64,000 nt of DNA, taken from the NCBI RefSeq assembly GCF_905397435.1, contig NZ_CAJPVI010000031.1, forward strand, positions 1 to 64,000, read 5' to 3'. The notes below the pieces were generated by a model. The model did not search any database. It was not told the origin of the DNA and saw only the letters and a program-made list of their open reading frames with translations. This DNA is from Cupriavidus numazuensis (GTDB lineage: Bacteria > Pseudomonadota > Gammaproteobacteria > Burkholderiales > Burkholderiaceae). A program made the translations under genes and the position numbers. Shown here piece by piece: positions 35,921 through 45,019 of this stretch (positions within the stretch are counted from its first letter, which is position 1; every line of letters begins with the position of its first letter).

Positions 35921-38900
35921 GTGAAGACCGCGCCGAGGGTGCCGGTAGAACGGGATGGCCAAAACGTGGCACGACGTGGCTGGATCTTCGCTGGCTTGGC
36001 AGTCGCCCTCTGTGGGGGCGGGTATGTCGTTTATAGCCTCGTATCGAATGAAGTGCGCAATTCGCAATGGCAGGCGCGCTACCTTGGCCGCTTTGCCAGC
36101 GAGTTGACCTTCGAGGTGCAGGCTGGCGCCAGTGACCGCATCAGGTTCCCGCATTCGGGCCCTTACGACGCCCGGATGGGTTACGGCCGCCTGCCACAGA
36201 TCGCGCAGCGGCTCGGCGAGCGCGGCTTCGTGCCGGCCGAGCAGGCACGCATGTCGCCCGAGATGATCCGCCTGATGGACCAGGGCATCTTTCCGCCATA
36301 CCGCGAAAAGAACCAGGCCGGCCTGGTGCTGCGCGACTGCAACAGCATGACGCTGGTGTTCGAGCGTTATCCCCAACGCCAGTACGACAATTTTGACGCC
36401 GTGCCGCCGGTGCTTGTGGGCGCGCTGCTGTACGTCGAGAACCAGGGCCTGCTCAATCCCGAATACCCGAGCATGAACCCGGCGCTGGACTGGAAGCGCC
36501 TGTCGCGCGCGGTGATCGACCGGGCCATCCGCTTTGCCGACAGTTCGCATGAATCGCCGGGCGGCAGCACGCTCGCCACGCAGATCGAAAAATACCGGCA
36601 CTCGCCCGAAGGCCGCACGCAATCGATTCCCGAGAAATTCCGGCAGATGGCGTCGGCCTCGCTGCGCGCCTATATGGACGGCCCCGATACCCAGCGCGCC
36701 CGCGAGCGCATCGTGGTCGATTACCTCAACACCGTACCGCTGTCCGCGCGCGTGGGCTTTGGTGAAGTCAATGGCATCGGCGACGCACTGTGGGTCTGGT
36801 ATGGCGAGGACTTCGGCGAAGTCAACCGCCTGATGAAACAGATGGATTCGCGCGCGCCGACCGACCGCGAGGCACAGGCGTTCAAGCGCGCGCTGTCGCT
36901 GATCATCTCGCAGCGCCGGCCGTCCTACCATCTGCGCCGCGATGACACCAACCTCGACGCGCTGACCGGCAGCTACCTGCGCCTGCTGGCCGCCAACGGC
37001 GTCATCACGCCGGAGTTGCGCGATGTCGCGCTGCGGCAGTCGCTCGACAAGGCCGCGCCGCCGGTCCGGCCCGCACAGGAGCCGTTCGTGACGCGCAAGG
37101 CGATCAACCGCGTGCGTGCGGACATCGGGCGCCTGACCGGCGTGGACAGCCGTTACGACATGGACCGCCTGGACCTGACCGCGGACAGCACCATCAACCG
37201 TGAAGCGCAGCGCATCGTCACCGATACCCTCTTGCGCATGCGCAACAAGCCCGACGCGCACACCATGGGACTGTATGGCCACAACCTGCTGCGCGAACAG
37301 GACGACCCGTCCAGGCTGGTAGCGAGCTTCACGCTGTTCGAGCGCGTGGGCAATGCCAGCGTGGTGCGGGTGCAGGCCGACAACATCGACCAGCCGTTCG
37401 ACATCAACAGCGGTGCACGCCTGAACCTGGGTTCCACGGCCAAGCTGCGTACACTGGTGACGTACCTGGAGATCCTCAGCGAACTGCACGCGCGCTACGC
37501 GGACATGAGCAAGGAAGAGCTGGCCGGCGTAAAGGTCGCGAAGCCGGATGCCCTGAGCCGCTGGGCGATCGACTACCTGTCCAAGGCGCGTACGCCGCAG
37601 GATCGCACGCTGGCAGCGATGCTCGACGCCGCGATGGAACGCAAGTATTCGGGCAGCGCGGGTGAAGGTTTCTACACCGGCGGCGGCCTGCAGAGCTTCA
37701 CCAACTTCGAGCGCTGGGAGGGCGAGCGCATCATGACCGTGCGCGTGGGCTTCCAGCACTCGGTCAACCTGGTGTTCATCCGCATGATGCGCGACATCGT
37801 GCGCTATGAGCTGTTCCACGGCAAGGTGGACATGAGCAATATCTTCGAGGACCGCAATGCGCCCGAGCGCCGCGTGTACCTCGAGCGGTTCGCCGACCAG
37901 GAAGGCACTGCGTACATGACGAACTTCTACCAGCGCTACCGCGGCAAGGATTCGGACCAGCGCCTGGCGACGCTGCTCGGACGCGTGCGCGTGAGCACGG
38001 CGCACTATACGGCGGTGCGCATGTCGGTGGCACTCTTGAGCGCGCGGCCGGATCTCGATGAAGAGAGCTTCGTGCGCATCATGCGCTCGCGCATGTCCGA
38101 GAAGCAGCTTGCCGGCGAGGACCTGCCGGCGCTCTATCGCAAGTACGGCCACGACAAGTTCAACCTCAATGACCGCGGCTACCTGTCGCGCGTCCATCCG
38201 CTCGAACTGTGGATGGTGGAGTACCTGGACAAGAACCCGGGCGCCACGCTGTCGCAGATCCTCAACGACAGCAAGGACGAGCGGCAGTATGTGTACCGCT
38301 GGCTGTTCCGCTCGCACAGCAAGTACGGGCAGGACAACCGCATCCGCACGCTGCTGGAGCAGGAGGCATTCCAGCGCATCGCGAAGCGCTGGCAGCGGGT
38401 GGGCTACCCGTTCGATTCGCTGACGCCGTCGTACGCGACTGCGATCGGCGCGTCAGGCGATCGACCCGCGGCGCTCGCGGAACTGGTGGGCATCATCCAG
38501 AGCGGCGGCATGGCCACGCAGACCGCGACCTTGCGCAGCCTGGACTTTGCCGCGAACACCCCCTATGCGACGCGCTTCGTGCTCCAGCCGGAACCGGGCA
38601 AGCGCCTGCTGCCGACGGAAATCACGGACCTGGTGCGGCGTTCGATGCTGGATGTGGTGGAGCGCGGCACGGCCAAGTCGATTGCCGGGGCGTTTGTGGT
38701 GCCGGGCAAGGGCGGCGCGCCGGTCCCGATTGCCGGCAAGACCGGTACCGGCGACCAGCGCTTCCAGACCTATGGCCCGGGCGGCCGGCTGATCTCGTCG
38801 CGTTCGGTCAACCGTTCGGCCACGTTCGTGTTCGTGCTTGGCGAGCGCTTCTTCGGCACCGTGACTGTCAACGTCAGCGAGCCCTATGCCGCGCGCTACA

Positions 38901-39121
38901 GCTTCACCAGCGCGCTGGCGGTGCGGGTGCTGCGTTATCTGGCGCCGCAGGTGGCATCGATGGCGACGCCGGGCAGCGAACAGGCCCTGCTGCGCTGCCG
39001 CGACCTGCCGCAGGAGATCCGCCTGCCGCGGACCGAGGCCCTGGCGTCGCCGCCGGAAGGTGCGACCGCGTCGGCGGACGTGATGAAAGTGGATCAGCCC
39101 TTGCGGCGTACCATGCCGTAG
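35921..39121 (+). CDS. Divergent class A penicillin-binding protein (transglycosylase/transpeptidase)
   Basis: A 1066-residue bifunctional peptidoglycan synthase. One N-terminal membrane helix (RRGWIFAGLAVALCGGGYVVYSLV) is followed by a GT51 glycosyltransferase domain with catalytic Glu173 in VENQG and PGGSTLATQIEK. The penicillin-binding domain has the active Ser in STAK (505-508) and KTG (940-942). It is longer than typical PBP1a because of a large insertion between these motifs containing YxxR-rich helices. I chose GTG 35921; TTG 35891 would add ten residues and no ribosome site helps. Its stop overlaps the convergent GlsB-like gene by 28 bp. Confidence 0.88.
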   Translation: MKTAPRVPVERDGQNVARRGWIFAGLAVALCGGGYVVYSLVSNEVRNSQWQARYLGRFASELTFEVQAGASDRIRFPHSGPYDARMGYGRLPQIAQRLGERGFVPAEQARMSPEMIRLMDQGIFPPYREKNQAGLVLRDCNSMTLVFERYPQRQYDNFDAVPPVLVGALLYVENQGLLNPEYPSMNPALDWKRLSRAVIDRAIRFADSSHESPGGSTLATQIEKYRHSPEGRTQSIPEKFRQMASASLRAYMDGPDTQRARERIVVDYLNTVPLSARVGFGEVNGIGDALWVWYGEDFGEVNRLMKQMDSRAPTDREAQAFKRALSLIISQRRPSYHLRRDDTNLDALTGSYLRLLAANGVITPELRDVALRQSLDKAAPPVRPAQEPFVTRKAINRVRADIGRLTGVDSRYDMDRLDLTADSTINREAQRIVTDTLLRMRNKPDAHTMGLYGHNLLREQDDPSRLVASFTLFERVGNASVVRVQADNIDQPFDINSGARLNLGSTAKLRTLVTYLEILSELHARYADMSKEELAGVKVAKPDALSRWAIDYLSKARTPQDRTLAAMLDAAMERKYSGSAGEGFYTGGGLQSFTNFERWEGERIMTVRVGFQHSVNLVFIRMMRDIVRYELFHGKVDMSNIFEDRNAPERRVYLERFADQEGTAYMTNFYQRYRGKDSDQRLATLLGRVRVSTAHYTAVRMSVALLSARPDLDEESFVRIMRSRMSEKQLAGEDLPALYRKYGHDKFNLNDRGYLSRVHPLELWMVEYLDKNPGATLSQILNDSKDERQYVYRWLFRSHSKYGQDNRIRTLLEQEAFQRIAKRWQRVGYPFDSLTPSYATAIGASGDRPAALAELVGIIQSGGMATQTATLRSLDFAANTPYATRFVLQPEPGKRLLPTEITDLVRRSMLDVVERGTAKSIAGAFVVPGKGGAPVPIAGKTGTGDQRFQTYGPGGRLISSRSVNRSATFVFVLGERFFGTVTVNVSEPYAARYSFTSALAVRVLRYLAPQVASMATPGSEQALLRCRDLPQEIRLPRTEALASPPEGATASADVMKVDQPLRRTMP

Positions 39122-39345
39122 AGCACCAGCAGCACGATCGCCCCTAGCACCGAGGCAATCCAGCCGGCCGGCTGGCCCGGCTGGTACCAGCCCATCGAGC
39201 GGCCGACGAAGCCGGCTACCACCGAGCCCAGCACGCCGAGCAGGATCGTCATGATCCAGCCCATCTTGTCGTCGCCGGGCTTGATGGCCCGGGCGATCAG
39301 TCCCACGATGAGGCCGACGAACACGGTGCCAAGGAATGCCATCAT
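39094..39345 (-). CDS. GlsB/YeaQ/YmgE-family small membrane protein
   Basis: An 83-residue protein, MMAFLGTVFVGLIVGLIARA, IKPGDDKMGWIMTILLGVLGSVVAGFVGR, ending YGMVRRKG. It has two or three glycine-rich transmembrane helices, matching the transglycosylase-associated (GlsB/YeaQ) family. AGGAG lies 7 nt before the start ATG. It lies inside a much longer open frame that is not a gene. It overlaps the 3' end of the convergent PBP gene. Its function is unknown, though the family is often linked to envelope stress. Confidence 0.88.
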   Translation of the reverse strand: MMAFLGTVFVGLIVGLIARAIKPGDDKMGWIMTILLGVLGSVVAGFVGRSMGWYQPGQPAGWIASVLGAIVLLVLYGMVRRKG

Positions 39346-39473
39346 GATCTGCTCCTGCTGTGGAAGGGATCGCGGCGGGCGCCAGTCCCGCTCGTTCGCT
39401 GGCGCCGCCCGCTGCGATCCATCATACACGCGGCCACGGCAGGTGGCATGGCCGCGCGATGCCGCCCCGCCGC

Positions 39474-41030
39474 TCAGGCGCCGGCGAGCCTGAACTGCCC
39501 GACGGCGTGGTGCAGGGCAGCCGCCTGGTCTTCCAGCGACGCGGCGGCGGCGGCAGCTTCTTCGACCAGCGCTGCATTCTGCTGCGCCATCTGGTCCATT
39601 TGCGACACCGCCTGGTTGACCTGCTCGATGCCGCCGGTCTGCTCTTCGGTGGCCGCCCGCATCTCGCCCATCAGGTCCGTGACGCGCTTGACCGCCTCGA
39701 CGATCTCGTCCATGGCCTTGCCCGCGCCTTCGACCAGCACGGCGCCGTCTTCCACGCGCTGCGCCGAGTTGCCGATCAACGCCTTGATCTCCTTCGCGGC
39801 GGTGGCGCTGCGCTGGGCCAGCGTGCGCACCTCGCCGGCCACCACGGCAAAGCCGCGGCCCTGCTCGCCGGCGCGTGCGGCTTCGACCGCGGCGTTCAGC
39901 GCCAGGATATTGGTCTGGAAGGCAATGCCTTCGATCACGGCGATGATGTCGACCACCTTGCCCGACGCTTCCTTGATGTCGCCCATGGTGGTGACCACCT
40001 GGCTGACGATGCTGCCGCCGCGCACGGCGATCTCGGACGCGCCCTCGGCCAGGCGGCTGGCCTGGCGCGCATTGTCGGCGCTCTGGCGGACGGTGCTGGT
40101 GAGCTGCTCCATGCTGGCCGCGGTTTCCTCCAGCGAAGCCGCCTGCTCCTCGCTGCGGCGCGACAGGTCGGAGTTGCCGGCGGAAATCTGCTTGGCCGCG
40201 CCGGCGATCGAATCGGCCGAGCCCCGGATGCTGCCGATCGCACCGGTCAGGCGCGATTGCATCTGCTGCATGGCGTACAGCACGCTGTGCTCGTCGCCGG
40301 GCCGCACCTCGACCGTGGTGCTCAGGTTGCCTTCGGCGATACGCGTGGCAATCTGCGACGTGAGCGTGGGCTCGCCGCCCAGCTGCTTCTGCAGGCTGCC
40401 GGCCACGCGCAGCATGACCACCGTCATCAGCGCGCCTACACCAAGCAGCAACGCCAGCGCGTTGAGCAGCGACGCACGGAACGCGGCTTCGATGTCGTCC
40501 AGGTACAGGCCGGCGATAAAGTTCCAGTCCCACGGGCGGAAGTTGGCGACATAGCTGAGCTTGGGCTGCGGCGCCTCGGCGCCGGGCTTGGGCCACAGGT
40601 AATGGACGAAGCCCTTGCCGGAGCCCTTGCCGATGGCGGCGATATCGCGGAACAGGTAGGTGCCGTTGGGATCCTTCGTGTCCTCCATCTTCTTGCCGAT
40701 CATGTCGGTCTTGAACGGATGCATGAGCACCTCGGTGTCGGAGCGCATCAGCGTGAAGTAGCCGTCGTCGCCGAAGCGCATCGCGCGCACGCGATCGAGC
40801 GCCTGCTGTTTGGCGTCTTCCAGCGGCATCTTGCCCGCCTTGACCAGCGCCTCATACCCGGCCACCACCGACACCGCGGTATCGGTGACGTGCGCCAGGT
40901 CCAGCCGGCGCTCCTCCATGCGCAGCGCGCGCATCTGCCATGCATTCCACAGCGTGATGCCAAGCAGGCATACCCAGCTCAGCACCAGTGGCAGCAAGAG
41001 CTTTTTCCTCAGACTCAGGTTTTGCAGCAT
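39474..41030 (-). CDS. Methyl-accepting chemotaxis protein with single Cache sensor
   Basis: A 518-residue inner-membrane chemoreceptor. A first helix (about 12-30) is followed by a periplasmic single-Cache domain (about 40-190, with AMRFGDDGYFTLMRSDTEVLMHPF). A second helix (LLNALALLLGVGALMTVVML) leads into a HAMP region and the signalling hairpin with EGIAFQTNILALNAAVEAAR. A C-terminal Ala-rich part lacks a clear methyltransferase-binding pentapeptide. Cache_2 receptors of this type often sense carboxylates. The start ATG 41030 follows AGAGG. The frame is open to 41291 but the added residues are not receptor-like. Confidence 0.92.
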   Translation of the reverse strand: MLQNLSLRKKLLLPLVLSWVCLLGITLWNAWQMRALRMEERRLDLAHVTDTAVSVVAGYEALVKAGKMPLEDAKQQALDRVRAMRFGDDGYFTLMRSDTEVLMHPFKTDMIGKKMEDTKDPNGTYLFRDIAAIGKGSGKGFVHYLWPKPGAEAPQPKLSYVANFRPWDWNFIAGLYLDDIEAAFRASLLNALALLLGVGALMTVVMLRVAGSLQKQLGGEPTLTSQIATRIAEGNLSTTVEVRPGDEHSVLYAMQQMQSRLTGAIGSIRGSADSIAGAAKQISAGNSDLSRRSEEQAASLEETAASMEQLTSTVRQSADNARQASRLAEGASEIAVRGGSIVSQVVTTMGDIKEASGKVVDIIAVIEGIAFQTNILALNAAVEAARAGEQGRGFAVVAGEVRTLAQRSATAAKEIKALIGNSAQRVEDGAVLVEGAGKAMDEIVEAVKRVTDLMGEMRAATEEQTGGIEQVNQAVSQMDQMAQQNAALVEEAAAAAASLEDQAAALHHAVGQFRLAGA

Positions 41031-41275
41031 TGCCTCTGTTTCTCCCCATTTGCTCGGTGTCATCGGACTTCTGGCGTCCGTCCCCGCCATAACGGCGGCC
41101 CCTTTGACTAACTTGATTGGGGTAATACCTCCTTGAATGCAGCACGGTTTCTTCGTCTTTTGGAGGGAAGTGGAGACATCGTCACCGAGGAGGCTGGGGC
41201 CTGCCCTAAAATCGGCGACGGTCGCCACCGGCAGCTGGCGCGGCGCCAATCCCACCGACCCTACCAGGAGCACGC

Positions 41276-42517
41276 ATGGCAGCGACGCCACGCAACCCGA
41301 TGACGCAACCCGATGCAGCCAACGACAGCGGTACGCGCGATCCCGGCGTCCTGTCGGTGTTCCTCGTATTCCTGCGGCTGGGACTCACGTCGTTCGGCGG
41401 GCCGGTGGCGCATCTCGGGTATTTTCGCGACGAATTCGTCACACGCAGGCGCTGGATGAGCGAACGCGCCTACGCGGATCTCGTGGGCCTGTGCCAGTTC
41501 CTTCCTGGCCCGGCCAGCAGCCAGGTCGGCCTCGCACTTGGGATGTCGCGCGCCGGATATGCGGGGGCGCTGGCAGCGTGGACAGGTTTCACACTGCCAT
41601 CGGCGCTGGCCATGATCCTTTTCGCGCAGGGATTGGCAGCATGGGGAGCCGGCGTTCCGCCGGGCCTGTTGCACGGCCTCAAGCTCGTGGCCGTGGCCGT
41701 GGTCGCGCAGGCGTTCTGGGGCATGGCGCGCAACCTTTGCCCGGACACGCTGCGCGTGACCATCATGGCGATTGCCGCGTGCCTGGCCGTCGCGGTGCCC
41801 GGGCCATGGATCCAGGTCGCGGTCATCGCCGCCACGGCCATCGCGGGCCTCATGCTGATCCGTGCCGAGACGGCGCCTGTGCATGATCCTTTGCCGATGC
41901 CGGTCAGCCATCGCGCGGGACTGGTGGCGCTGGCGCTTTTCGCCGTGCTGATGGCCGGGCTGCCCTTGCTTGCCCGTCATGCGAGCGCAGGCGCGGTGCC
42001 GATGTTCGACGCGTTCTTTCGCGCCGGCGCGCTGGTGTTCGGCGGTGGCCACGTCGTGCTGCCGCTGCTGGACGCGGCCGTGATCCCGACCGGCTGGGTG
42101 AGCCGCGATGCGTTCCTGGCCGGCTACGGCGTGGTGCAGGCCATGCCCGGGCCGCTCTTCACCTTCGCCGCGTTTCTTGGTGCCGCGATGCAGAGCGAAC
42201 CGTCCGGCTGGGTCGGCGGCTTGCTGTGCCTGGTGGCGATCTTCCTGCCCGGCATGCTGCTGGTGATCGGCGTGCTGCCGTTCTGGGAAAGCCTGCGCCG
42301 CAGCCGGCGCGCGCAGGCCGCGCTGGCGGGCGTGAATGCCGGCGTGGTCGGTCTGCTGCTGGCTGCGCTTTACCAGCCCGTGTGGACGAGCGCGGTGCAT
42401 GCACCGCTCGATTTCGGGCTGGCCGTCGCGGCGCTGGTGGCGCTGATGTGGTGGCGGCTGCCGCCCTGGCTCGTCGTGGCGGTGGCTGCCGCGGCCGGGT
42501 GGGCGGCGGGGCTGTAG
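41276..42517 (+). CDS. chrA: Chromate transporter ChrA (CHR family), first copy
   Basis: A 413-residue long-chain chromate efflux protein with two homologous six-helix halves. The N-half motif is FLRLGLTSFGGPVAHLGYFRDEFV with GLCQFLPGPASSQVG. The C-half has FFRAGALVFGGGHVVLPLLDAAV and GVVQAMPGPLFTFAAFLGA. Both halves carry the conserved PGP. It would export chromate using proton motive force. It is transcribed alone from the plus strand, convergent with the chrB-chrA-MFS operon. The start ATG 41276 follows CCAGGAGCACGC. Confidence 0.92.
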   Translation: MAATPRNPMTQPDAANDSGTRDPGVLSVFLVFLRLGLTSFGGPVAHLGYFRDEFVTRRRWMSERAYADLVGLCQFLPGPASSQVGLALGMSRAGYAGALAAWTGFTLPSALAMILFAQGLAAWGAGVPPGLLHGLKLVAVAVVAQAFWGMARNLCPDTLRVTIMAIAACLAVAVPGPWIQVAVIAATAIAGLMLIRAETAPVHDPLPMPVSHRAGLVALALFAVLMAGLPLLARHASAGAVPMFDAFFRAGALVFGGGHVVLPLLDAAVIPTGWVSRDAFLAGYGVVQAMPGPLFTFAAFLGAAMQSEPSGWVGGLLCLVAIFLPGMLLVIGVLPFWESLRRSRRAQAALAGVNAGVVGLLLAALYQPVWTSAVHAPLDFGLAVAALVALMWWRLPPWLVVAVAAAAGWAAGL

Positions 42518-42544
42518 CGCCGGCCGCGGTTTTTCGCACGCGGG

Positions 42545-43768
42545 CTACCGCTCGGGCTCGACGCGCCGGAATGCCCGCAGCAGGGCAAGGTCATAGCCGA
42601 TCTTGAGCAGGCCGCAAGCCACCAGCGGCGCAGCGGCCCAGCCTGCGGCCAGCATGGCTCCCGCCAGCGTGGGGCCAAGCGCGGCGGCCAGGCTTCTCGG
42701 CACCGCCGTCAGGCTGGCGGCTGCCGGGCGTTCGGGGGGCGTCACCACGGCCATCACGTAGGCGGTGCGAGTCGGCACATCCATCTGCGACAGTGCGCTG
42801 CGGGCCAGCAGCAGTACCAGCGCCGGCACGAGTGCAGGCGCCATGGCCGCGGCAATCAGGCACAGGCTGGACGGGATATGCGTGAACACCATGGTGTTCA
42901 ACAGGCCGACGCGGCGCGCCAGCGGCACGGCCACGAGCTGCGATGCCGCCGACAACAGCCCGGCCCAGAAGAAGAACCGGCCTGCATCGCCCGGTGACAG
43001 GCCAAAGCGCTGCATCAGCCAGAGCGACAGCAGCGCATTGACCACCAGCCCGCCGGCGAAGGCGTCCACGCTGAACAGCAAAGCCAGCCGCATGACGATG
43101 CTGCGCGATGCGCCCAGCGGTACGCGCGGCGCGTCCGCGTGCGGATCGTGTGCAGGCAGCCGCGCATAGAGCCACCACAGCGTGCCTCCCACCAGCGCGT
43201 ACAACACGAACATCGCGCGCATGGCCGCGAGCGGTGCCAGCATCCCATGTCCCGCAGCCCAGCCTGGCAGCGCTGCCGCGAGCGCACCGAAGGCCGATGC
43301 CAGCGAACCGCTCAGGCTGTAGCGCGCAAACAGCGCCGTACGTGCCTGCGGGCTGGCCGCATCCGCCAGGCGTGCGTGCTCCAGTGGCAGGAACAGGCTG
43401 ACATCGCCCGAGCCGGGATTGATCGTGCCGACAAAGGCAACGATCACCAGCGGCCACAGCGAGGATAGTCCGGCAAAGCCGAGGCCCGTCGCCACCATCA
43501 GCGCGGCGGCCAGCGTCAGCATGCGCCGCAATGGATAGCGGTGCCCGAGTACGCCGACCAGGATGGTTGCCAGCGCGGACCCCGCCAGCGTGGCACTGCC
43601 GATCAGCCCGACTGCGAGCGGATCGAAGCCGAGCGCCAGCAGGTACGCCGGCAGCAGCACGGCGACAAAGCCATCGCAGATGCCGCGCAGGGCGCGGCCC
43701 AGCAGCAGCGTCAGGGCCACCGGGTCGATACCCGGCGGCAGGAGGATACTGGCGAGCCTGGCCCGCAT
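42545..43768 (-). CDS. MFS transporter in the chromate operon
   Basis: A 407-residue protein with twelve hydrophobic helices. The MFS motif between helices 2 and 3 reads LVGVLGHRYPLRRMLTLAAALM. It starts MRARLASILLPPGIDPVALT and ends RAFRRVEPER. It is last in an operon after chrB and chrA, with a 23-bp gap. Such MFS genes are associated with chr loci in several Burkholderiales, but its substrate is not known; chromate or another anion is inference. It converges on the first chrA gene. Confidence 0.85.
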   Translation of the reverse strand: MRARLASILLPPGIDPVALTLLLGRALRGICDGFVAVLLPAYLLALGFDPLAVGLIGSATLAGSALATILVGVLGHRYPLRRMLTLAAALMVATGLGFAGLSSLWPLVIVAFVGTINPGSGDVSLFLPLEHARLADAASPQARTALFARYSLSGSLASAFGALAAALPGWAAGHGMLAPLAAMRAMFVLYALVGGTLWWLYARLPAHDPHADAPRVPLGASRSIVMRLALLFSVDAFAGGLVVNALLSLWLMQRFGLSPGDAGRFFFWAGLLSAASQLVAVPLARRVGLLNTMVFTHIPSSLCLIAAAMAPALVPALVLLLARSALSQMDVPTRTAYVMAVVTPPERPAAASLTAVPRSLAAALGPTLAGAMLAAGWAAAPLVACGLLKIGYDLALLRAFRRVEPER

Positions 43769-43791
43769 CGGCGTGCCCCTGGTGCAGTGGA

Positions 43792-44994
43792 CTAGTGGTG
43801 GAGCAGCGGATAAATGGCCAGACCCGCCAGGGCCGCGCCGGCCACGATCACCGGTTCCGGCAGCTTCCTGAACCGGAACAGCAAGGCAACGGTGCCAAGC
43901 GCCAGCAGGATGGTCGGCACATCCACGATGGCGCGCCTGGCCAGCACGATCACCGCGCCCGTGATGGCACCGACCGCGGCCGCGGTGACGCCGTCGACAA
44001 AGGCCTGGATCGCGGGCAGCTTGCCGTACTTCTTGAAGTACGGAGCCGGCAGCACCGTGAACAGGTAGCACGGCAGGAAGGTTGCGGCGGCGGCCACGCA
44101 TGCGCCGGGCAGGCCCGCGACCAGATAGCCGATGAAGCCCACCGTGATCACCACCGGCCCGGGCGTGATCATGGCGACGGCCACGGCATCGACAAACTGC
44201 TTGTCGTTCAGCCAGTGGTGCTCGGTGACCACGCCGCCATAGAGAAACGGCACGATGGCCAGGCCCGACCCGAACACGAAGGCACCGGCCTTGGCGAAGA
44301 ACACGCCGACCTGCGCGAGCAGGGGCCAGTCGACCGCACCTGCCATGCCGCTGGCCGCCGGAAGCTGCGTGGCCGCCATCGCGCTGGCGCCGCCGTGGCG
44401 CAGCCATGCAGGCGGCGCGCGCCAGAACCAGACGACCACGCCGGCAGCCAGGAACAACCAGGCGATCTCCGATTCCGTGGCGACGGTCACGGCCGCAAGC
44501 ACCAGGCAGATCGCCCACAGCAGCCTGTCCTTGCCTACGCTCTTGACGGTCAGCTTGTACGCGCTGATGGCAATGATGCCGATCACGGCGGCTCCGACCC
44601 CATAGAAGACCGACTGCATCCACGACAGTCCGCCGAACCGTACATAGGCCCAGCCGAGCGCCAGCACCATCAGGAAGGACGGCAGCACGAATGCAATGCC
44701 TGCCAGCGTGGCGCCGGCAATGCGGTGGTGCACGTAGCCAAGATAGATCGCCAGCTGTGCCGCCAGCGGTCCCGGCGCCAGCTGCGCGAGCGCCAGGCCT
44801 TCACGGTAGTCGGCATCGCTGATCCACTCGCGTTCGCCCACCAGGTCGCGGTGCATGTAGCCCGCCAGCGCCACCGGGCCGCCAAAGCCGAACGTGCCCA
44901 GGCGGAAGAAATAGCGCACGAGCTGCCAGAGCGTGCAAGGCGGTTGCGCGGCAGCCGTGGCATGCTGCATGGCGGAGGGCTGGGGCTTGTTCAT
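43792..44994 (-). CDS. chrA: Chromate transporter ChrA (CHR family), second copy
   Basis: A 400-residue chromate exporter with the two-half CHR architecture: YFFRLGTFGFGGPVALAGYMHRDLV and LAQLAPGPLAAQLAIYLGY in the N-half, then KAGAFVFGSGLAIVPFLYGGVV and MITPGPVVITVGFIGY in the C-half. It is clearly diverged from the first copy at 41276. It follows chrB by 25 bp in the same operon and is therefore the ChrB-regulated pump. Start 44994 reads MNKPQPSAMQHATAAAQPP. Confidence 0.93.
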   Translation of the reverse strand: MNKPQPSAMQHATAAAQPPCTLWQLVRYFFRLGTFGFGGPVALAGYMHRDLVGEREWISDADYREGLALAQLAPGPLAAQLAIYLGYVHHRIAGATLAGIAFVLPSFLMVLALGWAYVRFGGLSWMQSVFYGVGAAVIGIIAISAYKLTVKSVGKDRLLWAICLVLAAVTVATESEIAWLFLAAGVVVWFWRAPPAWLRHGGASAMAATQLPAASGMAGAVDWPLLAQVGVFFAKAGAFVFGSGLAIVPFLYGGVVTEHHWLNDKQFVDAVAVAMITPGPVVITVGFIGYLVAGLPGACVAAAATFLPCYLFTVLPAPYFKKYGKLPAIQAFVDGVTAAAVGAITGAVIVLARRAIVDVPTILLALGTVALLFRFRKLPEPVIVAGAALAGLAIYPLLHH

Positions 44995-45019
44995 GGTGGT
45001 CCGCTTGACAGGTATGGCG

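Noticed and set aside
35867..38317. Minus-strand open frame of 816 codons opposite the class A PBP
   Set aside because: It is antisense to a gene with clear GT51 and transpeptidase motifs; its residues are histidine/arginine/valine-rich with no fold pattern, typical of GC-driven mirror frames.
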